Part shown: in pieces, positions 1-9,800 of the stretch | Position numbering within the stretch: the stretch's first letter is position 1 | Layout of the letters: each line of letters begins with the position of its first letter | Assembly (NCBI RefSeq): GCF_020687545.1 | Contig: NZ_JAJEQX010000032.1 | Span: forward strand, 1 to 38,164 | Source of the DNA: Ruminococcus turbiniformis | GTDB taxonomy: Bacteria > Bacillota > Clostridia > Lachnospirales > Lachnospiraceae | Reading direction: 5' to 3' | Length of the DNA stretch: 38,164 nucleotides | Translations under genes and position numbers: made by a program | Notes under the pieces: model-generated | What the model was told of the DNA's origin: nothing | Databases searched by the model: none | Seen by the model: only the letters and a program-made list of their open reading frames with translations

Positions 1-123
1 ACGCTGGGAAATTAGACTGACATCTGGAGAGCCGGATACGCTGAGAGGTGTAAGTCCGGTTCGGAGGGGAGTTCTCGGAAACCTACCATAGCAATATGGC
101 AAGGCGCCGGGTTCTTACCCTAC
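1..123 (+). mobile_element. Group II intron, 3' terminal part (domains V and VI)
   Basis: The first ~120 bases are the 3' end of a group II intron on the + strand. A canonical domain V is at 29-62, and the following ~60 bases would be domain VI and the 3' splice site. The coding frame of a TrbL/VirB6-like protein resumes right after this, so the intron interrupts that gene. The 3' boundary is estimated from the AY-type end (TAC at 121-123) and the resumption of conserved protein sequence, so it may be off by several bases. The intron-encoded reverse transcriptase would lie upstream, outside the window. Confidence 0.85.
29..62 (+). ncRNA. Group II intron domain V catalytic hairpin
   Basis: This 34-nt hairpin has every hallmark of domain V. 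The lower stem pairs 29-36 with 55-62 and holds the AGC catalytic triad at 30-32. A two-base AG bulge lies at 53-54. The upper stem pairs 37-42 with 47-52 and is closed by a GAGA (GNRA) tetraloop at 43-46. Pairing is complete apart from G-U wobbles, so the ribozyme core looks intact. Confidence 0.93.
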
Positions 124-398
124 TTGTCACGTCGGTGGCCCCCATCCCGATGGCGACCATGATGGGCAAGGAATGGGGCGGCATGGGCCAGAACTACCTG
201 CGCAGCCTGCTGGCCCTGGGCTTCCAGGCGTTTTTGATTATCGTCTGCGTGGCGATCTACGCCGTGCTGGTGCAGAACATCGCCACCGAGGAGGACATCA
301 TCATGGCAATCTGGAGCTGCGTGGGCTACACCGTGCTGCTTTGCTTTACGCTGTTCAAGACCGGCAGCCTGTCCAAAGCCGTATTCAACGCACATTGA
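124..398 (+). pseudogene. TrbL/VirB6-like conjugation membrane protein (CD1112-type), 3' exon
   Basis: About 91 C-terminal residues of a polytopic inner-membrane protein of the type IV secretion channel, ending in TGA at 396-398. Two hydrophobic segments are visible: one from LLALGFQAFLIIV, the other from AIWSCVGYTVLLC. The APIPMAT and GQNYLRS sequences are typical of the VirB6/TrbL-like CD1112 family of clostridial conjugative transposons. The ATG at 96 lies inside the intron, so the upstream residues of that frame are not part of the protein. The 5' exon is outside the window. A full protein needs the intron to splice; otherwise the gene is broken. prgI follows after 22 bases, the usual order. 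Confidence 0.8.
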
Positions 399-420
399 CC
401 CGGAGGGAGGGAATTTACCA

Positions 421-837
421 ATGGCTTATGTACCCGTACCCAAAGACCTGACGAAAGTCAAAACCAAGGTCGCGTTCAACTTAACCAAGAGGCAGCTTGT
501 CTGCTTCGGCTGCGGGGCGCTCATCGGCGTGCCGCTTTTCTTTTTGCTCCGGGGGCCTGCTGGCCACAGCGTGGCGGCCATGTGCATGATGCTCGTCATG
601 CTGCCCTTTTTCATGCTGGCGATGTATGAAAAACACGGCCAGCCCCTGGAAAAGATCATCGGCAACATCCTCAAGGTGGCCGTCATCCGGCCCAAGCAGC
701 GCCCCTACCGCACCAACAACTTCTATGCCGTGTTGGAGCGGCAGGCAAATCTCGACAAGGAGGTGTATGACATTGTTCGCGGCAAAGACAAAGCGGCAGG
801 CCGAACCGGCAGAGCCGCAGACCAAACCCCGGCGTAA
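421..837 (+). CDS. prgI: PrgI family conjugation membrane protein
   Basis: A 138-residue protein with two membrane segments (about residues 29-45 and 52-68) and a cytoplasmic tail, the shape of the PrgI family, which sits in the Gram-positive type IV secretion machinery next to VirB4. The PVPKDLTKVKTKV start and the RPYRTNNFYAVLE stretch are family features. A GGAGGGA ribosome binding site precedes the ATG by 9 bases. The 3' end overlaps the start of the VirB4 frame by 71 bases, the tight arrangement usual for these two genes. It looks intact. Confidence 0.85.
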   Translation: MAYVPVPKDLTKVKTKVAFNLTKRQLVCFGCGALIGVPLFFLLRGPAGHSVAAMCMMLVMLPFFMLAMYEKHGQPLEKIIGNILKVAVIRPKQRPYRTNNFYAVLERQANLDKEVYDIVRGKDKAAGRTGRAADQTPA

Positions 838-3800
838 GCTGACCCGCGCCGAACGCAAACAAATCGAGGCAGCGATTGCCCGCGCCAACCGCACGGGCAA
901 AAAGGAGCGGTCCGCCCAGGACAGCATCCCCTATGAGCGGATGTGGCCGGACGGCATCTGCAAGGTGGCGGATGGCCGCTACACCAAGACCATTCAGTTC
1001 CAGGACATCAACTACCAGCTCAGCCAGAACGAGGACAAGACCGCCATCTTTGAAGGCTGGTGCGATTTCCTCAACTACTTCGACAGCTCCATCCGTTTCC
1101 AGTTGTCCTTTTTGAACCTGGCGGCGTCCCAGGAGACCTTCGCCAACAGCATTACCATCCCGGCCCAGGGGGATGACTTTGACCCCATCCGGGTGGAGTA
1201 CACGCAGATGCTGCAAAACCAGCTGGCGCGGGGCAACAACGGCCTTATCAAGACCAAGTACCTGACCTTTTCCATCGAGGCCGACAGCATCCGCTCCGCC
1301 AAGCCCCGTCTGGAGCGCATCGAGACCGATGTGCTGAACAACTTTAAGCGGTTGGGCGTGGCCGCCGAGGTTCTGGACGGCAAAGCCCGGCTGGCCCAGC
1401 TTCACGCCATCTTCCACATGGACGAGCAGGCGCCCTTCCAGTTCGAGTGGGACTGGCTGGCTCCCAGCGGCCTTTCCACCAAGGACTTTATCGCGCCGTC
1501 CGGCTTCGAGTTCCGTACCGGCAAGCAGTTCCGCATGGGAAAGAAGTACGGGGCCGTCAGCTTCGTGCAGATTCTGGCCCCGGAGCTGAATGACCGTATG
1601 CTGGCGGACTTTCTCGATATGGAAAGTTCCCTCATTGTGAATCTGCACATCCAGTCGGTGGATCAGGTGAAGGCCATCAAGACGGTAAAGCGGAAAATCA
1701 CCGACCTGGACCGCAGCAAGATCGAGGAACAGAAAAAGGCCGTCCGCGCCGGGTATGACATGGACATCATCCCGTCCGACCTTGCCACCTACGGGGCCGA
1801 GGCCAAGAAGCTGTTGCAGGACCTGCAAAGCCGCAACGAGCGGATGTTCCTGGTGACGTTCCTGGTGCTGAACACCGCCGACAATCCCCGCCAGCTGGGC
1901 AACAACATCTTCCAGGCCAGTTCCATCGCACAGAAGTACAACTGCCAGCTGACCCGGCTGGACTTCCAGCAGGAGGAAGGCTTGATGTCCTCTCTGCCGC
2001 TGGGGCTGAACCAGGTGGAAATTCAGCGGGGGCTGACTACCAGCTCTACCGCCATCTTCGTGCCGTTCACCACCCAAGAGCTTTTTCAGAACGGAAAAGA
2101 GGCGCTGTACTACGGCATCAACGCCCTGTCCAATAACCTCATCATGGTGGACCGCAAGCTGCTGAAAAACCCCAACGGCCTGATTCTGGGTACGCCCGGT
2201 TCCGGCAAGAGCTTTTCGGCCAAGCGCGAGATCGCCAACTGCTTCCTGCTGACTTCGGATGATGTCATTATCTGCGACCCGGAGGCCGAGTACGCGCCGC
2301 TGGTGGAGCGCCTGCACGGGCAGGTCATCAAAATCTCGCCCACCTCCACCAACTACATCAACCCGATGGACCTGAACCTGGACTATTCGGACGATGAAAG
2401 CCCGCTGTCGCTGAAGAGCGACTTCATCTTGTCGCTGTGCGAGCTGATCGTGGGCGGAAAGGACGGATTACAGCCGGTACAGAAAACCATCATTGACCGC
2501 TGTGTGCGGCTGGTCTATCAGGACTACCTCAACGATCCGCGCCCGGAGAATATGCCCATTCTGGGAGGCAACACGGACCGGCAGCGTGAACGCATTGTGG
2601 CAGCTTTTGAAAAGCAGAAGTCCACCGCCGAGATCGCAGCCTATCTGCAAAACCTCTATACCGGCGGCAACGGGATTGGCAGCATTACCGCATGGTATGC
2701 CGAGGACGGCATCCACCTGTCTCACGGAAAGTCTGCCCGTTATGACAAGTCCGCCCAGGTCATTTCCTGGGAGAGCGCCGCCGAGCGTATCGGCCAGCTT
2801 TTGCAGACCGGCCAGTTTGCCACCAATGTAGAGCTGTCCGAGGCCGAGGGCTATGAACGTTCCCTCCTTGCGGAAAAGTTCTGGAATCTGTATCACGATT
2901 TCAGCGATGAAGCCAGAGAATCCGGGTATCTGCCCAGCCTTGCCAACAATCCAGGGCGCGGTTTCCCGGAAGAATCCGCGTGGCTTACCGAGCAGCTGAA
3001 AAGCCCGGAGTTCCGCCAGACCCTTGCAGAAGAATATGCAGCATTCTGGACGGCCTATCAGCAGGACCGGGACTTGCTGCGGTTCCACTACCACAAGCCA
3101 AAGGAGATTTGGGGAAACCTGAAAGATCTGTCCCTGCCCCGCACCGCCTTTACCTCTCAGATGACGGAAGTACCTACGGTCAAGCAGTTTATCACCGAGG
3201 ACGAGATCGACGCCGCCATGACCAGAGGAAGCGGTGTTTCTGGTGGCAAAGGCCGCATTTTTGCCTATTTCCAAAATTCCCACACCGATAAAGAAAAGGT
3301 GGATTTCCTCCGACACGAGTACGGCATTGGGGGCCACTCCCATGCCCTGTCAGGCGCTGGGGGCAGCTGGGAAGATCATGACGGAAAGGGCCTGCACTAC
3401 AAAAAAGGCGGCTGCCCGGATGTGCATTTCACATGGGAGAAGGTTGCCAAGCGGATCACCAATCTGATTCAGAAGGGCCGCTATCTCACCGAACAGGAAC
3501 AGGAGGAGTTCGACAAAATCCAGGCGGAAAAGGCTCTGGCCGAAGAAGATGCCCTGCAAGCCCAGCCGCCCGACACGGAACCTGCCGATGTTCTGCGGGA
3601 GGATGTGCCGGAGCAGCCCATTCCCACCCTCCGGGAGCTGCATGAGCGATACAAGCCCATCGTGCTGGAGGCCGTTACCCAGGACATCAGATACCGGAAC
3701 GCCTGCGGTCACAGTGATTATGAAAACGCTATGATCGAGTGTAATGCTGCTGTGCGCCGCGCCATTCTTGATTCCCACGATATAGAGCTGATCCGCCTGT

Positions 3801-6800
3801 TCTCTGATGTGCCGGAATTTCGCCAGCGGCTGCACCGGGAAGTGGCAGACGAAACCTATCCCAAGCTCCATGAGCTGCTGCGTCCTCTCTCGGACAATGA
3901 CATTGACCGGGCTATCCAGGACTGGAATGGTAAGATTGAGAGCAAACACGCCGTTGTCCGCTACATGAAAGACCATGCACGGGAAAAAGACACCGCTGCA
4001 TGGCTGGCTCGTGAATTTGACGGCGGCGACGGTAAGACCCCGTTTGCAGTACGCCCGGAAAGCCCCGAAGGAACGGCGCTTCCCTGGCCCAAGGTGCAGC
4101 GCCGGATCGTCCAGCTCATCAAGGAAGATCGGTTCTACACCGAGGCGGAGCAGGACCGATTTGACAACATCGACTCCATCGCCATCCGGGAGGCCCTGGC
4201 CGAGCGCGGCATCGTGAACGGCCAGGTGGTGGACCCGGAAAAGCTGGACAGTGATCCATTCATCCGGCAGGTCATGCGGGATGTGGAGGCCGTCGCAACC
4301 GAGGAACAGGCCGAGGCAGCGGCAAAGCCGCCTGTGCCGGACTTATCCGGCCAGCCCGTCACCCGCGAGGGCGACACCCTCACCATTGGCAGCGGCGAAC
4401 CCACCCATGAGATCGACATCACGGTGTCGGACGAGGAATATGCCGCCATCCGGGGCACCATCCCGGAGCGCACCGCCTACGATCCGTCCGCCCCGGTTTA
4501 CAATGTGGGCAATACCGTCTATCTGGATGACCGCGCCCATCAAATTACCGAACTGCGGGAGGATACGGTGCAGCTGCTGCCCACCGGCATGAGCTATCCC
4601 ATCTACCGGGTCGAGAGCCGGGAGCGGTTCGAGCAGCTTTTGCGGGCAGACAACCGCAACGACTTCTACACCGAGTTCCTGCCCGTCAACCCTGACACGG
4701 CGGACCAGGACCTGCGGGACGTGCTGGCCCACGGCCTGATCGGCGCGCCGAACAAGGCGGAGCTTTCCGAACTGCTGCGCACCGGCAAGAGCAACCGGGA
4801 GGTCGCCCTGTGGCTGAGCCGGGCCTATCCTGACATCATCGAGACGATGGAGCTGGAGACCGGCGATACCGCCGACTACCGAACCATACCCGAAGGCATC
4901 GAGCTGGAAGTGCTGGACGCGGACGAGAAGCGACTGGCCATGCTGTTCTTCCGCTGGGATGAGGTTGCACCGCTGCTGCGCGGGCTATATGCCCGCCAGC
5001 TGGACGGCTTTGTGCAGGAGCAGGATGAACCGTATATGGAAGCCCCTGCCGCCGTGGAAGAACCTGCCGAAACCGCCAAGCCCATTGAAGAAGCTGCTGA
5101 GGCACCGGCGTTCCACTCCGAGACGGTGGCCGTCTACCCCGGTGACAAAAACGGACTTCCCTATGACGTGGTGGTGGAACGGCTGCACGTTGACCGGCCG
5201 GAACCCACGCCGCCTGAACCGACGCCGGACACGCAGCCGGAGGAAAAGCCGGATCACCCGGTCGCCATCCCGGTGAACGGTGAGTGGCAGACTTTCCCCA
5301 ACCAGAGGGCAGCCGAACAGGCGGCCTATCAGGAGTACCGGGACAACCTGCGCCGCAACGCCGAGAACTTCCGCATCACCGACGACCATCTGGGCGAGGG
5401 CGGCCCCAAGGCCAAGTACCAGGCCAATGTGGCGGCGATCAAGCTGCTGAAATATCTGGAAGAGACCACCGGGCAGGCCACGCCGGAACAGCAGGAGGTA
5501 TTGTCCCGCTATGTGGGCTGGGGCGGCGTGGCGGATGCCTTTGACCCGGACAAACCCGCGTGGGATGCCGAGTATTCGGAACTGAAAGAACTGCTGACCC
5601 CAGAGAAATACGCTGCGGCGCGGGCCTCCACCCTCAACGCCCACTATACCAGCCCCACCGTCATCCGCGCCATCTATGAGGCCGTGGAGCAGATGGGCTT
5701 CCGCACCGGCAACATTCTGGAACCGTCCTGCGGCGTGGGTAATTTCTTCGGGATGCTGCCGGAGAGCATGGCCGGGAGCAGGCTGTACGGCGTGGAGCTG
5801 GATTCCATCAGCGGGCGGATTGCCCAGCAGCTCTACCCCAAGGCTAACATCACCGTGGCGGGCTTTGAGACCACCGACCGGCGGGACTTCTATGACCTTG
5901 CCATCGGTAACGTCCCTTTCGGCCAGTACCAGGTGAACGACAAAGCCTACAACAAGCTGGGCTTCAACATCCACAACTACTTTTTTGCCAAGGCGCTGGA
6001 CCAGGTGCGCCCCGGCGGCGTGGTGGCCTTTGTCACCAGCCGCTACACAATGGACGCCAAGGATTCCACCGTGCGCCGGTATCTGGCCCAGCGGGCCGAG
6101 CTGCTGGGGGCGATCCGCCTGCCCAACAACGCTTTCCGCGCCAATGCCGGGACCGATGTGGTGTCCGACATCCTGTTTCTGCAAAAGCGGGACCGCCCGC
6201 TGGACATCGCCCCGGACTGGACCCAAACCGGCCGGACCGAGGAAGGCTTCACGGTCAACCAGTATTTTCTGGATCACCCGGAGATGGTGCTGGGGCGGCC
6301 CACCGCCGAAAGCACCCAATACGGCAAACAGGATTACACCGTGGCCCCCATCGAGGGGCTGGAGCTGGCCGATCAGCTGCACGATGCCGTGAAGTACATT
6401 CGCGGCACCTACCAGGAGGCCGCGCTGCCGGAGCTGGGCGAGGGCGAGGACATCGACGAATCCCTCCCGGCTGACCCCAATGTGAAGAACTACTCCTACA
6501 CGGTGGTGGACGGCGCGGTGTACTTCCGGGAAAACAGCCGCATGGTGCGCCCCGACCTGAACGCCACCGCCGAGGCCCGCGTCAAAGGGCTGGTGGGGCT
6601 GCGGGATTGTGTGCAGCGGCTCATCGACCTGGAGATGGACGCCGCCGCGCCGGATGCCGACATCCGGGCGCAGATAGCCGAACTGAACCGCCGCTATGAC
6701 GATTTTTCCGCCAAGTACGGACTTATCAATGACCGGGCGAACCGGCTGGCCTTTGCCGATGACAGCAGCTATTACCTGCTCTGTGCCCTGGAGGTGCTGG

Positions 6801-9800
6801 ACGAGGATGGCCGGTTGGAGCGCAAGGCAGATATGTTCACCAAACGCACGATCAAGCCACATGAGGCCGTCACCACCGTAGACACCGCCTCCGAGGCCCT
6901 GGCGGTCTCCATTTCTGAAAAAGCCTGCGTGGATATGGCCTACATGGAACAGCTCACCGGCAAAACCGGCGAAGAATTGGCTGACGAGCTGCGCGGTGTC
7001 ATCTTCCGTGTACCGGGCCAGACTGAGCCGGACGGAACGCCCCATTATGTGACCGCCGATGAATACCTCTCCGGCAACGTGCGCCGGAAGCTGCGCCAGG
7101 CCCAGCGGGCGGCGGAGCAGGACCCGGCCTTTGCGGTCAACGTGGAGGCCCTGACCGCTGCCCAGCCCAAAGACCTGGACGCTTCCGAGATCGAGGTGCG
7201 GTTGGGTGCGACGTGGATCGACAAGGAGTACATCCAGCAATTCATGTACGAGACCTTCGACACGCCTTTTTACCTCCAGCGCAGCATTGAAGTCCACTAC
7301 ACCCCCTTTACGGCGGAATGGCAGATCTCCGGCAAAAATGTCGTGGGGCAAAACAACGTGGCCGCCTATTCGACCTACGGGACCAGCCGCGCCAACGCCT
7401 ATAAAATCCTCGAAGATTCCCTCAATCTGCGGGATGTGCGTATCTACGACACCGTGGAGGACGCGGACGGCAAGGAACGCCGGGTGCTGAACGCCAAGGA
7501 AACCACCCTGGCCGCCCAAAAGCAGCAGGCCATCCGGGATGCTTTCCGCGACTGGATTTGGCGCGACCCGGAACGTCGGCAGGCGCTGGTGCGCCAGTAC
7601 AATGAGGAAATGAACGCCACCCGCCCCCGCGAATATGATGGCAGCCACATTGTTTTTGGCGGCATGAACCCGGCCATCACCCTGCGGGAACACCAGAAAA
7701 ACGCCATCGCCCATGTGCTGTACGGCGGCAACACGCTGTTGGCCCATGAGGTGGGCGCGGGCAAGACGTTTGAAATGGTAGGGGCCGCGATGGAGGCCAA
7801 ACGGCTGGGGCTGTGCCAAAAGAGCTTATTCGTGGTGCCCAACCACCTGACCGAACAGTGGGCTTCGGAGTTCCTGCGTCTGTACCCGTCCGCGAACATC
7901 CTGGTGACAACCAAAAAGGACTTCGAGAAGCACAACCGCAAGAAGTTCTGTGCCCGTATTGCCACCGGCGACTACGACGCCATCATCATGGGTCACTCCC
8001 AGTTCGAGAAAATCCCCATCAGCAAGGAACGCCAGGAGCGGCTGCTGCATGAGCAGATTTGGGAAATCACCGAGGGTATCGCCGAGGTGGAGGCCAGCGG
8101 CGGGGAACGGTTCACCGTCAAGCAGCTGGAACGCACGAAAAAGTCTTTGGAGGCGCGGCTGGAAAAGCTGCAAGCCGAGGACCGCAAGGACGATGTGGTG
8201 ACGTTTGAACAGCTGGGCGTGGACCGGCTCTTTGTGGACGAGGCGCACAATTATAAAAACCTGTTCCTCTATACAAAAATGCGGAATGTGGCGGGCCTTT
8301 CCACTACGGACGCGCAGAAATCCAGCGATATGTTTGCCAAGTGCCGGTACATGGATGAAATCACAGGCGGGCGCGGTGTAGTTTTTGCCACCGGCACGCC
8401 GGTTTCCAACAGCATGACCGAGCTTTACACCATGCAGCGGTATCTCCAATATGACCGGCTGCAAGAGCTGGGCATGGCGCACTTTGACTGCTGGGCCAGC
8501 CGCTTCGGGGAGACAGTGACCGCTTTGGAGCTTGCCCCGGAAGGGACCGGCTACCGGGCGCGGACCCGCTTCTCCAAGTTCTTCAACCTGCCGGAGCTGA
8601 TGAACCTGTTCAAAGAGGTGGCAGACATCAAGACCGCCGACCAGCTCCATCTTCCCACCCCGGAGGTAGAATATCACAACATCGTGGCCCAGCCCACCGA
8701 ACAGCAGCAGGAAATGGTGAAGGCGCTCTCGGAACGCGCTTCCCTGGTACACAGCGGCACGGTGGACCCGTCCCAGGACAATATGCTCAAGATCACCAGC
8801 GACGGGCGCAAGCTGGGGCTGGACCAACGGATCATCAACCAGCTGCTGCCGGATGAGCCGGGCACCAAGGTCAATCAATGCGTGGACAATATCATGCAGA
8901 TTTGGCGGGACGGCGAGGCCGACAAGCTGACCCAGCTGGTGTTCTGCGACATCTCCACGCCCCAGGCCCGGCCTGCCAAAAAGGTAGCGAAGGCGCTGGA
9001 CAACCCGACCCTCCACGCTTTGGAGGACGCGGTGCCGCTGGACGAGCCGGAACCGGCCTTTACGGTCTACGAGGACATCCGGCAGAAGCTCATCGCTAAA
9101 GGTGTGCCCGCCGAGCAGATTGCCTTTATCCATGAGGCCAACACCGAGGTGCGCAAAAAGGAGCTGTTCTCCAAGGTCCGCACCGGCCAGGTGCGCGTCC
9201 TGCTGGGCAGCACGGCCAAGATGGGTGCAGGCACCAACGTGCAGGATCGCCTGGTGGCGCTGCATGACCTGGACTGCCCGTGGCGGCCCGGCGACCTGGC
9301 CCAGCGAAAGGGCCGCATTGAGCGCCAAGGCAACCAGAACGAGACTGTCCATGTGTACCGCTATGTCACTGAGGGGACGTTTGACGCCTACCTCTGGCAG
9401 ACGGTGGAAAACAAACAGAAATTCATCAGCCAGATTATGACCTCCAAATCGCCGGTGCGAAGCTGCGACGATGTGGACGAAACCGCGCTGTCCTTTGCCG
9501 AGATCAAGGCGCTGTGCGCCGGGGACCCGCGCATCAAGGAACGCATGGACCTGGATGTGGACGTGGCGCGGTTAAAGCTGATGAAGGCCGACCACCAGAG
9601 CAAGCAGTACCGCCTGGAGGACCAGCTGCTCAAAACCTTCCCGGAGGAGATCGAGAAAAACAAGGGCTTTATCGCCGGGCTGGAAGCGGATATGGCGACC
9701 CTGGCCGCTCATCCTCACCCGGAGGACGGCTTTGCCGGGATGGAAGTCCGTGGCGACACCCTCACCGACAAGGAGAACGCCGGTGCGGCGCTGCTGGACG

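Noticed and set aside
96..125. N-terminus of the first frame (MARRRVL..)
   Set aside because: These codons lie in the intron domain VI region, not in the exon.
626..766. Upstream extension of the VirB4-helicase frame
   Set aside because: It overlaps prgI in another frame, has no ribosome binding site, and the ATG at 767 has AAGGAGG upstream.
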